From: Symsagittifera roscoffensis
Taxonomy: Eukaryota > Xenacoelomorpha > Acoela > Convolutidae
Direction of reading: 5' to 3'
NCBI RefSeq assembly: GCF_963678635.1
Contig: NC_087064.1
Coordinates: 52,224,684 to 52,288,683, forward strand
Length of the DNA: 64,000 bases
The translations under genes and the position numbers were made by a program. Under the pieces are notes generated by a model. The model ran no database searches. It saw only the letters and a program-made list of their open reading frames with translations, and had not been told where the DNA came from. Positions 33,153 to 43,655 of this stretch are shown here, one piece after another (position 1 is the first letter of the stretch; each line of letters starts with the position of its first letter).

Positions 33153-33162
33153 TTATCATAGA

Positions 33163-33419
33163 ATGAGTCGTCAAACCTGCGTGATTTTCATACTAATCCT
33201 AAAGATATGCATTCAAACCTCAATTCAATCCAGCCAGAGCAAACATTCATCCGACTCTGGAGTATTTGGACTTCAAATATCGTCAGAGACTGTCGCCACT
33301 GTTCCATTTGGTGCCACACAATTGAGTGTTTGGAAGGACGTAGAAAAAGACAGATTTTTTATGGCTCCTATGGGATTTCTTTTGTCTCAAACGGCAAAAA
33401 CTGTTTTTGACCCTCTCAG
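33163..33419 (+). CDS. Putative first coding exon of a secreted protein
   Basis: The ATG at 33,163 opens a frame starting MSRQTCVIFILILKICIQTS, a good signal peptide: Arg near the start, a hydrophobic core at residues 6-17, then Ser/Gln. The mature part has FGLQISSETVATVPFGATQL and WKDVEKDRFFMAPMGF. The frame leaves the exon at CTCAG/GTATGA, a good 5' splice site (exon end 33,419, phase 2). Paralogue conservation of the protein (11,857-11,901 plus 31,137-31,351) supports coding. No family recognised. Further exons were not found; they may lie outside the window or be too short to see. A nematode-type small secreted protein is only a guess. Confidence 0.5.
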
Positions 33420-35411
33420 GTATGATTGCTTATGCAATAACTCTGATCTTTTGAAGTTCAGTACAATAGTCGTACGCTAGTTTTTATAAATAGCTGTTTT
33501 TCAGTTCCATCGTTTATGTATCAAGCAATAATTAAAATATGCCTTAAAAAAAGTGTCAGGTTATAAAAACGTCCCATAAGTAACCCGGGTTGGCCAAAAA
33601 CGTTTATCATACATTTCTAATAATTGAAAGTTTTCTTGAACTTCAATTGCATATAATTCCATAATTACAGAAATTGTATGATTTCTCTATGATGAACTTT
33701 TTTCATAAATAAAAAAAAACTTGCATAGGAGTTCCATGAGTAGTAATCGATTATACTGTCATTTTTTACTCAGTATATATTAAATTACAAAAACAAAATC
33801 GATTATAATCCATCAAAAAAGGATTATAATCCCTTATTTTTTGTATCAATATAATCCATTGAAAATTGATTTTATTTCTTATATTTTTTATGCCAGAATA
33901 ATCTCTTATAATCAATTATAATGGATTTTTTCGAAAGGTTAGTCATGAAATTTACAACTTTTTTTCAAAGTTATCGCAATTCCTGTTTAGTGCATTTGCT
34001 ACGTTTTAGGTTTCGTAAAATTTTAGATTTCTTTTTTCAGTTTTCATAATTTTTGTCTTATATACCCCATTTACCCCTTCTTGTTTACTCTCCACCCCCC
34101 GTTGTTTACCCCCCGGTGGTAAACGCTTACTGAGGGAGGGGGTTTGGGCAAATGCGGCGGACGGATGGATGGCAATGTGGGGGGGGGGGAGGGTTAATTC
34201 GAGAAAGTTTAAATTGCGAGTAGGCCCTGAGTAACGCAGAAATGTTGCAAGTTTTGCAATTGATTTTGCAAAAAATATATATAGACTATAATCCGTTGTA
34301 ATCAAAAATAATTGATTTTAAATGGATTATAATCCATCAAAATGGATTTTTTTGAATTGTGTTTTAACGAGAATAATTGATTTTAATGACCACATAATCG
34401 ATTACGTGGTCTAAATTTGCCACAATAATGGATTATAAAGACAACATTTTAGACAAAAATTTTCCATTTCAACTGATTATTATCCATGGAACTCCGGTGC
34501 GAGAACAGCTTGTATCAGGGGGATTTCTCTAATTTTTTTTCTACCTTTTTGCGTCTATTGAGAATAATTCAATTCAAAAAAACATTGATGAAAATTTCGA
34601 AAAAAAACTAGTTGTTTTTTAGATTTTTTAAATTATCTCATCAATTACTGTATTTCTTAGTAAAAAGAGATAATTTTACCGTTTTGTAGTGTGTTTTATT
34701 AGAAGATTTAGGGTGCCTGAAATGTTGGTCTCAATTACGATTTTTTTGTAAATGCAGATTACTTTCATCATAATTATTGACATATTTGGAAATTACACGA
34801 TTAAAATTTTTTCCACAAACAACATGCATAAACTGCATGAAAAGCATTTTTTTGGTTTGAAATATTCATGCTTCTTGTATAATGTTTCTTTGCGACGGGC
34901 GTTTTTCTTTCATGGAGATCAACCGGGGTCACTACAATAGTTTTTTCTTTGCAACCTTTTGAAATGGAAACGTTGGTATGAGATTCATTTAAGTCGAGCA
35001 GAGAAATTGTTCTGCTCTAGCTGGCAACTCGATATTTTTTAACTTATTTTCGTCGAGTTATTTTGTTTTGTCAAACTTCACTAATACAATAAGAAATCAG
35101 TTCAAAACTGAGGTTTTTAGGACTTCATAAAAAGCCTTGAAAAAAGCCAAAATGAATGTCGTAAAATAGAAAACGGTCCTGTTTTAATTAGGTGTTCCTT
35201 GAGTCACGAATAAATCAGCTTAAATTTATATCGGATCATGAGAAACACTCGATTTTTTAGGGAGTTACTATTCCTTTTTGACCTAAATAAAAACGCGGCG
35301 TAAGACGCGCTATTTGAACAAACAAAGTTTCAGCAAATAAATTTTGATATTTTAAGCATTTGCATTTTTTCACAGGGGCACGCCAATCGATGAACATGCT
35401 AATAGAGCGAA
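33420..35411. other. AT-rich DNA, no gene recognised
   Basis: Holds the TAATCC-rich segments (33,790-34,490), a TTTACCCC/GGGG-rich stretch (34,055-34,195) and otherwise unremarkable AT-rich sequence. Downstream exons of the 33,163 gene could be here but I cannot support any. Confidence 0.5.
33790..34490. repeat. Cluster of GGATTATAATCC-type palindromes
   Basis: About ten TAATCC/GGATTA words, including GGATTATAATCC (33,821-33,832) and ATGGATTATAATCCAT (34,322-34,337). A near-perfect 24-base palindrome centred on TAATCGATTA lies at 34,388-34,411. It may be degenerate simple-sequence DNA or a cluster of homeodomain-type sites. Confidence 0.5.
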
Positions 35412-35826
35412 CTCCCAATCAGGGGCGAATTTAGGGGGGGGGGGGCGGTGGGGGCGGACGCTTTTTTTCATGTATTCGACCACCTGCCGACCCAAAGGGT
35501 CCCCCATTGTACTATTTTGAGATATCCATTTTTAGTGACGTACCCTAAAACTTTTCTAAAGGCGCTTTTGGGCCAATAAATACTAATTTTGAGGTGGGAG
35601 CGCGCGCCGAAAAACGCGTCAAAATGTTCCAAAAAGTGCCTAAAAACGCCTTATTTTGCCCTGTTTTTAAAATTTTTGTCAAAAACAGGGTGTTTTTACT
35701 GTTTTGAGAGAGCTCGGAAAATCAATTTGATCGACCTAAAAAAAGGTCGACAAAGTTTTCGATTTTTATTTTGTGAAAATCTGCACCCCCCCTTGAGAAT
35801 ATCCTAGATCCATCCTTGCTCCCAAT
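35412..35826. mobile_element. hAT-type MITE, 399 bp, with 8-bp target duplication
   Basis: CTCCCAAT occurs at 35,412-35,419 and 35,819-35,826. The element between (35,420-35,818) starts CAGGGGCGAATTTAGG followed by a G run. It ends with a C run and sequence whose reverse complement is CAAGGATGGATCTAGG. An 8-bp duplication and CAGGGG-like ends are the mark of hAT elements. No transposase frame inside, so it is non-autonomous. Confidence 0.85.
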
Positions 35827-35867
35827 AGTCAAACCATCTCATGGATACGAATTTTCCCAATACCATC

Positions 35868-35934
35868 TCTGAATATGTTTTTTCTAATACTAAGTTAGTT
35901 AAGGTGTTGTTCGAGAAGACTTTTGCTGGCACCA
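35868..35934 (-). repeat. Leader fragment and decayed primer-binding site next to LTR
   Basis: CTGAATATGTTTTTTCTAAT through GGTGTTGTTCGAGA matches 57,776-57,821, the leader inside the 5' LTR of element 2. GCTGGCACCA (35,925-35,934) is the altered primer site (GGTCGCACCA elsewhere). The leader stops abruptly at 35,868. Confidence 0.75.
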
Positions 35935-35936
35935 GA

Positions 35937-36316
35937 TTACTTATGTATTGTTTACTGTACTCATAGAGTAATTTCAGATAAGGTACACCGTCTGCTGCTC
36001 GTCACGCTATCTTATTTTCGGCCGGATAGATTCGTGCAACTTCTTAGTCTAATACCAATCTTAATCTTACTCTTCAATCTCTCAGTCTCAATAGATCTAG
36101 TGTATACTGGTTTATGCGAGTTAGTTTCCAGAAGCAGAACAACTGTATTTTAACTTTAATTCAAATTGCTCTGGTGCTAAAACTACAAGTAGTTTCAGCA
36201 CTTACAAATAAGTGTAAATGTTAGTTTTGGATTATGATTGGTTAGTTACGAATATTTTATAGAATTAGAGATTATATTTATAACCAATTTTAAATTCTAG
36301 TTTAGAACTGGTTCCA
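35937..36316 (-). repeat. LTR at the 3' end of element 2 (380 bp)
   Basis: Homologous along its full length to 57,840-58,217, by eye around 90% identical. It starts TTACTTATG where the others read TGAGTTATG, and ends GGTTCCA. It has element 3' noncoding sequence on its high side and leader plus primer site on its low side, so it served both an upstream and a downstream element. Confidence 0.85.
36272..36282 (-). promoter_or_regulatory. LTR TATA box
   Basis: TATAAATATAA on the minus strand, preceded by CCAAT-type words (AACCAAT in both orientations nearby). It is in U3, the normal place for an LTR promoter. Confidence 0.45.
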
Positions 36317-37946
36317 CCCATCCGGGATTTAGAGAGATTTTAGTTTTTAAATGTTCAATGTAGTGAAGGACGGGTGATGTAGTTTCTTATTGAAGTTGCG
36401 GGCATTGACTTCTTGGAGAAAGAAGAAGTGTGACTGTTCGTGTTTGACGGAAGGAGATGGTTATGTTCGTATCTTCTAGATGGGTCTCATTGATCGTTGT
36501 AGTCTTGTGTGATTGTGTCAAGACTTCTGATCGATGCAATGATGTATTGATTTCGTTAAAATTGGAGCGAGACTGCGTGCAGGGTGAAGTTTGATTTTTC
36601 TGTGTGAAGCGCCAAGTGACTAGGATCTGTACGTGTAGTCAACATCGAGATGGCCATTGGTCTGGTTCAATGGTTTTCCTTTAATGCGATGTTGGGTCCA
36701 TACCCTAAACCCTTTGAGGTAGTGACTTTAGGCAGCAAATCAATTAGATTTGCCATTCCGAAGTTGGAATGTGATTGGGTTGTCATCTTCTTTGCTGCTC
36801 TTCTGTTGGGCCTTGCGAAATTCATACATACTGCATTTATCTTTTACATACATAAATTTCATTGTTGAATTTAGTTTTAGTTATGATTTGTTATTAATAG
36901 TTATCGCAAAAGCATTTTTATAATTGTTTGGTTATTTTTAAAGATTCGCTCACACTAGAGTAACTCTCGGCAAAAATAGAGTGTGGGTCACAGAGCGTGA
37001 TGTAGCACGGTGGGTTAGGCTGGCTATAGAGCGTGCTCAGGACGTCCCTCTGGTTGGTGAGGCCAGGAGTGGGGTATAATCTTGAGGTCTCTTTGAGCAG
37101 AGTCTCTTTTTGTGTTCAACCTTTTGTTTCGTTTTTATTACTTGTTTTTTCTCTTTTTGTTCTGGTTGTGTTCTTTTCTCACAAATTGAATCTTTTGGTT
37201 TGGATTTGTCTTACGACGTTTTAGTGTTTTATTCGTTTGTTTTTAGACTTGAAAGTGGTTTTTAAAAGAATAACTTATCCAGTTTTTATTCTGTTTTTAG
37301 TCTGGTTTGGGTACCTCTGGCTTTTCTTTCTTAGTCATGCTATCAGTTTGTGGTTTTGTGACTTTAGTAAGCTGCGTTGGTTATTGTAATTTACTATATA
37401 ATTCCTTCCAACCGGGTTAAAGGAAAGTTTGAAGCGTGTGAAAACTGGTTATAGTTGTTATCAGTTAAAGTTAAAATTTAAAATTCATTATTTAAAAAAT
37501 TCTTCGTGGGCGAGCTGAGCGATTGTGGAAAGAATTTATGGGCAAGTGACTGATTCATCTTTTAATAAAAGAAGCGTCTTTTAAAAAGGTTAGTACTTGT
37601 ATGAATATATTTGCAATTTTTTATGAATTTACAGCGTTGAAATTTCAATTTAACTGCTGTTGGGAAATTTTAATTAATTAATTGACTGTTTATTAAAAGG
37701 AAACTCTTTGCTTTGGGGGTTATTTATTAATTTACTGATTTTTGTGAGAAATTTTACAGCTATTTAGATTTTACTGCGATTTGTTAATACGAATTTAGAA
37801 GTTTTAATGAGGAAGTTCCAATTTTTTATTTGTTTTTGTCTGTTTTAGATGATAGTGTGTTGAGATCTAAGAACAAAGTGAAACATTTATAAAGAATGGT
37901 TAGTTGTTTTTTGATTTTGTTAGTGAAAATACATAATTAAACTCAC
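36317..37946 (-). other. 3' noncoding region of element 2
   Basis: From about 36,600 it aligns with 12,100-13,440 of element 1. The first about 280 bp has no element 1 counterpart. It holds the hairpin at 37,047-37,074. A G-rich run (GGATGGG on the minus strand) directly before the LTR could be the polypurine tract. No coding frame on the minus strand. Confidence 0.55.
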
Positions 37947-39660
37947 TTAATCATCAGCAAAAAATCTATTTGGAAAAATATCGTGAATGACGTCTGATGT
38001 TTTTAGAAGCTTAGCAAGTAAGCGGGTGATATATTTAGTTTGTAGCAGTGGCCAAAGCAATTGAAGTGCTTGGATGATCTTGCGTTCTTCACTACTTGGT
38101 GAGAATTCATGTGGTGTGTTTTGAATGAGTTTATAAAATTTATGACTATTTTTGATGTTACGAATGTATTCTAGGATTGAGATTTCAACGGGCTGTATAT
38201 ATTCATGTGGGACGATTAGTGGACGGGATTCATCAAGGTTAAAAGTTCTGTTAGTGGGCAGAAGATACAAATTTGTCGGATAGGGTCGTAATTTCTAAGG
38301 TTCCTTGTAACTTAGTGTCTTTGATACAATATGTAAATTTAAGAAAAATGGTGAAGTGTATTTGGAGTTATTAAATTGAAATCGATGGCGTGGTTGTCTT
38401 GATGGTGTATTAGTTGTGTAATGGTGTTGTATGAATTTGTAGTAAGTGTATGTGTGAGTAACATAATTTGATGTGAGCAGTGTAAATCACGTTCTTTGGG
38501 TGTTGGGAAATTAAAGGTTAGTCAAAATGGTTAAATTTACCAAAATAAGAGCCGTATGTTTTTGTGTCGCGAAGTGCTGTGGATATAAGGTGGTCATTTT
38601 TTTGTTCATTGAGTTGATGGTAAAAATATATAAGGCTTTGATGAAAAATTTTTCAGTTCGATGGGGGCTAGCGTTACTATCCTCATTTGATCGAAAATAA
38701 TTGAATTGGTTAGTTGAAAATTTATTAGCTTTTTGTGCAGTGAATCTATTAAGCGTTTGGTTTCATCCGATAATTGTGAACTGTTTTTCGTGAAGTGCTG
38801 TAGTGAGATGATATAGCCTAGTTTTACATAGTTCCTTATCATCTGGGTTATTATATGGTGGGAGTGATAATGGGTTACTGAAGTGATAGAATGAGCTCTA
38901 TGAAAGTGTGGGAACTAGTGCATTTTCGTTAACGTAATTTGGTTGATCGTTATTAGGATTTGAGTGATAGTGAGTGTATTGTGGAAACGGTAAACATACA
39001 TGGAGAAATTTGTTTGTGTTAGTATGAAGTGGATGATCCATAAAGGTTCGAGCTGTTTGGGGATTATAAGGGAACGAAGTATTGAGGAGTTTTCAATAAA
39101 ATAGTCGTTGGGCTCGGTTTTCTTTAGTAGTGGATGGAGAGTTGGAGAATTCTGAGGAAGTCATGGTCTGTGAGACGTGATGGATGGTTAGTGTGTTAGG
39201 GTGCTGCAGTTGTTGTTGAAGGGTTATGAAATTATCTAATTCGTTTCCAAGTTCGGTGTCAACGGGACTAGAGTAGTCAGGTGGGTCGCTGGTCATTGGG
39301 GAGTAGATTGGGGTTGCATCAGTATTGGAGGAAGGAGCTGAGGAAGGTTCATCGGTGATTTGAGTCTGGATGGTTTGAAAGGGGGTTGGCAAAAAGTGGA
39401 TGGGCTAGGTTCGGATCATTCTAGGTTTGGATAATTTATCGGCGGTTTCAATATCGGAGTTATTAAATTGTGAAATGGTGACAAAAACTGTGTTCGTTGA
39501 ATTGTTGTCTGAGTTCATGCTTGTTGAATTGTTAGTATATGATGGTTCAGGGTAGGGAGGGAAATCAAAAAGTGAGGAGATTTGGGAGTGACGTTGGAGG
39601 ATGGATGGGTATGTAAGAGAACGGTTGAGGGATCCAATCTGGCGGCTCATCGTGGGCTAA
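37947..39660 (-). pseudogene. Accessory (fourth) ORF after the envelope-like gene
   Basis: Protein-like pieces on the minus strand at 39,650-39,405 (MSRQIGSLNRSLTYP start; rich in Asn/Ser/Thr), 39,392-39,093 (Pro/Thr/Ser-rich, DEPSSAPSS, YSPMTSDPPDYSSP), 38,842-38,606 (SDETKRLIDSLHKKLINFQ) and 38,270-37,947 (ESRPLIVPHEYIQPVEISIL to the end of the coding region). Together they suggest a protein of several hundred residues broken by shifts. No known domain. Element 1 keeps only the last about 80 residues. Whether it is separate from the envelope-like protein or its cytoplasmic tail cannot be settled here. Confidence 0.45.
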
Positions 39661-39846
39661 AAAGATGGTTGTTATGAGAACAGAAATTAGTGATATGTGG
39701 TATTCTATGATTTGTTCATACGTTTCGTCTACGTTTAGTTGTTGTGCTACAGTGTGAGTAACTGGACTTTGTGGGTATCTATTATCTATGACTTCTTGAG
39801 ATGTGCTCCTGTCTGGGATATGTTTCTATAATTTCGTGGTACTAAA

Positions 39847-42800
39847 TTAATGGATGGTTAATCTGTAATGTATGTAATTGTGTTGCAGGAGGTGTTGTAT
39901 TTCTAGTGTCTTGTGAGTTATCATATAAATTGGATGTAGTTGATAGTTTTTTTTATTGTGTTCATTTATTTGAGCGTCTAAAATAATTTTGTTATTGAAG
40001 TTGAATATATTCCGAAAAATCCTGCTAAAAGTATGCGTGCTACACTTGCTTGTTTGCTTACTTGTGTGTGTATTGCGCATTTATTGTAAATTCCTTTCAA
40101 TAACGAAAGGAGAAAACCAAAAAAAAATAAACATTGCAGATAATATAATCAATTTTTCTAAAATGTGATAGGGCCATCCTAGAATGGCGAGTATTTCATT
40201 TTAAAGGTTTACAAAACTGAAGCTATTGATGGAGGAAATATCTTGTGGACGCTAATTTTCTCCGTTTAGATAAATGTAATCTTTTAAATCTTTAGAGTAT
40301 CCACTGTAGTCTTGTGTGTAGATGACTGAAAATCCTGCGGTTTCTGCAAGTTTTCGTAATTTTTGGTCGATGGATTGTTTTTTGTGATGAACTCTTGAAA
40401 TTGTTGTGTACGGATGTGATGTTGTATATCTGATCTGGAGTATATACCTATTAATTGTAGGTCTAGTTTTGGGTTTCTAGCGATATCTTTAATACTTTCT
40501 GGTGAAAATTTCTTTAATGATGGCATAAGTGTTGGGTATGGTGTGAGAACATAATGTTTATATTCATCGGGATTTAGTTGTACAACATTGTGGCTATTTT
40601 CAGATCCACCTGGGATGGCTGTATCTCAAGAATATGTTCTTCTAGAAAGCGTGTCAACAAAATGTACTTTGTTGTTGTAGGATATGGGAATTCTTTTGCA
40701 ACACCTTTTATCTTCGAATACATATAATGGTGATACTTTTTCGTACATTGTAGTATTATAATAAATTTTCTTCGTAGTCAATGAATTTTGATCTATTTTC
40801 TGATGACAAATATCCTGCATAAGGTATTTTTATTACTTCAAGTGCAAGTGATTGTAGGATTTGTGTTCGTTTAAGTTCACATAAGTGATGAAGCGTTTCT
40901 AGTTCTGATAGTGACATTTCTTGAAAAAATCTACTTATTGTGTAATCCAATTTCATATCTAAGTGGATTTCATAGTGAATTGCACCGAATTAGGTGTTAT
41001 TCATAAGCGATAGTTCTTGTAAGCGTGTACTGCTTTTGTCTTGTGGTGAAAATTTTTCACCAGTTCTTCCTGGATTTTTCGTCGTTTTTTTGAAACGTGA
41101 TGTAAAAAAACTGGTATAGTTTTTAGATTTCCGGTGTTCATGGCGAAACCTTTTTTCGCATTCGACAAGGATTTCAGAGTATTGTGTTTTATAAATTGGA
41201 GTGTTATATTTGCAGGCGATTTCTGTTTCTGGGTAGATTTGAAAACGCGTTAGTTTTTTTTGTTAATATTTTTGAAACGCTGGTTGTTTTGTTTAATTTT
41301 TTCAGGCTTACTTCATCATAAGGGATGGATTCAAAAAAGCATTTTTGATGAACTTTAATCCTTCTTGCGTGTATTTTTGCAACTTGAAATGCGTGTGGTA
41401 TGAGGTACATGTGTCTTCGTGGAACCAAACAATTGTTGCTTGTGTTCTAGTTGTTGGATCGCAATATCCTTGGTCGTTTTTACAATGTAAGCGGATTCCT
41501 TGATAAATCATAGTGTCGATTTTTAAAACTCGTGTTAATTGTACTTTTTCTAGTTGGAGTTTCTTGATATGTTTTCTTGATATCTTTTTTTTGTGTCAGC
41601 TTTACAACTAGTAGGGTTGCTAATTCCAATGTGCAGTACCCAATTTTTATCATAGAGATCATAAGTAAATCGTCCATGTGCGCCGTTGAATGGGTATTTG
41701 TCATCTAATTTTATATGACCTCGGTATCTTTCATGTTCCGCTTGGTGTGCAGAGTCTGGAAAAACTTGAAAATTCACTAGTTTTCGATTTGTGCCTTTAG
41801 TTGGGGTTAATTTTATGCTGTTTAGTTAGTTTTCACAATCTTCAGAGCTAAGATGTAAAAGTCTTTATATATTACTGTGATAAAAAAATTCGTGATCAAG
41901 TCTATTTTTGTTTCCAATTGAGACTTGAGAACAATGTACTTTTTTCTCTGATAATGTTGCTGTATCCTGTTAATGTTGTAGCTCTAGCTTTTGAATAAAG
42001 TGTTCTAACTATATTTGTGGTTTCTATTTCTTGTGGTTCAGATTCACATTGGGTTTCTTGATTTATGGCTTCTTTATGTAGTGTTTTTTGATCAATTTCT
42101 TCACAATCATAGTGTGTGACTAATAAATCTTGAGGTCCTGTTCGAGGTTAAAGGTTTTTTTGATTTGTTGTTTCTGAAAAAGTAAAAAGGGGGAGGGTTT
42201 GGAAGAGAAAAATGATTTAAAAAATCTGTGTAGGATAGTCCTGAATAGGAACTAAAGAATTTAATGTATCCAAGTGTCTTTTTTGTATATCTATCGTATT
42301 TATAGATAATTTCTGTTGTGAGAAATGGGGGAGGTAATGATTGAGCTGTTATATTTGGTGAAGCTAGAAGGAGACGGTGATGTACAAAATTGTTTAATTT
42401 TACTGTTATTTCAAATTTAGATTTTAAATTGTCTTGTGTAAGGGTTCGTATGTTGTGTTCTTGTATGTCTTTTTGAATATCTTGTCTATATTGTAATCTG
42501 TTGAGTGCCCATTTATGTAGTCTGTTACTGTCGTGGTGTTGTCCGAATAGTGAAGGAGATGCTACGAATGTATTCCAATCTAATCGTTGGGGTGTTTTCT
42601 TGGTTAAATATTCCTTATATCTATCGTCTAAATTGGTAGAAAAGTTTGGGGGAAATGATGTTGTTGATATTTGATTTATAGGGGTTGAAGGGAGTGAGAG
42701 GGTTTCTGGTAGTGATAAAGATGTTTCTGATGAGATTTCTGTTGGTTCATTTAACAAGTTTGATTCACCTTGAGTGAAAGCTTGTGTCATCCAATGTGCG

Positions 42801-43402
42801 AGATGTTGTGATGAAGTTGGGGGACCCAAGGGATTTTCACGAATTTGTTCGGATGTGGGGGTTGATCCTCAGTAGTTCGATGGTATGTTCGGAGTGTTTT
42901 GTTGTGAGCTAGGTTGTAATGGTGGGTGGTACTTTGAGTTGTACTGCTGGAAAGGTCTAAGGGATTTGGAGTTGGTGATGAGGGTATTTTAAGATGAACT
43001 CTGGGGGTTGTGAAATTACTATTTCGTCTTGGATGTATGATTTGTCTGTTCATTGTGGATGCATTTTGGTATTGACTTAGGTGTCTTATTCTATTAAGGT
43101 GTTGCTGAAGGGGGGTTTATATTATATGTTGGTTTGTATTGCGGTTCGCTGAGGGGTGCGTGGCGAACTACAGGTTCTAAGGGTTCTGATAAAAGTGAAT
43201 GTCTTTCTTCAAATAAATATGGGTTTTCTTTAAATGAAATACGTGTTGATGATTGAAGGTGGTTCGTCTGACTGTATCTTGGTGTTGTTGGAGATTCTTG
43301 GGATGTTGTAGTCGGTGGGGACTGTTTTGTGGGTTGTTGATTAGCATTTTTGAAAGGTTCTTTAAAATTGTTACCTATGAAGAAAATTGAAGTGAATTTC
43401 AC
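39847..43402 (-). pseudogene. Envelope-like third ORF of element 2
   Basis: Order on the minus strand: 43,402-43,094 (N-terminal, Pro/Thr/Gln-rich), 43,053-42,787, and a 240-codon frame at 42,829-42,107 (LNRLQYRQDIQKDIQEHNIR, HHRLLLASPNITAQSL). Then come Cys-containing ectodomain pieces at 41,777-41,204, including CDPTTRTQATIVWFHEDTC. The C-terminal part is 40,956-40,284 (SLSELETLHHLCELKRTQIL; KKFSPESIKDIARNP). Potential N-glycosylation sites and paired Cys fit a surface glycoprotein. The pattern loosely recalls class III fusion glycoproteins (rhabdovirus/chuvirus type), but this is a weak inference. At least eight frame breaks; not functional. Confidence 0.5.
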
Positions 43403-43627
43403 AAGTTTCTTTAAAGTTTTTACCCATTCAGAAAATTTATGAGATTATATCATTCGTTTATGAAAATGATTAGAAGTTTTGTTGCAAATGCAAAGGTTCT
43501 TATTGCTTTTTTTAAAAACATTTGCATTTTGTCAGAATTAGGGAAATCAGAAATGTGAAAAATACTACTAAAAAAAAGAAAAATGTCTTTCTTGTTGAAG
43601 AGCTGTCTTATCATTTAGCTAGTTGTG

Positions 43628-43655
43628 GAAATATCGTACCTGAGGAGGTGGTCAA
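43628..43655 (-). promoter_or_regulatory. Candidate 3' splice site before envelope-like ORF (element 2)
   Basis: Minus strand ACCACCTCCTCAG then GTACGATATTT, boundary between 43,640 and 43,639, conserved with 17,725 and 21,235 of element 1. It lies about 240 bp upstream of the first envelope-like codons. Confidence 0.4.

Noticed and set aside
34006-34305. 99-codon minus-strand frame
   Set aside because: It crosses a TTTACCCC/GGGG simple-sequence stretch and has no protein-like pattern.
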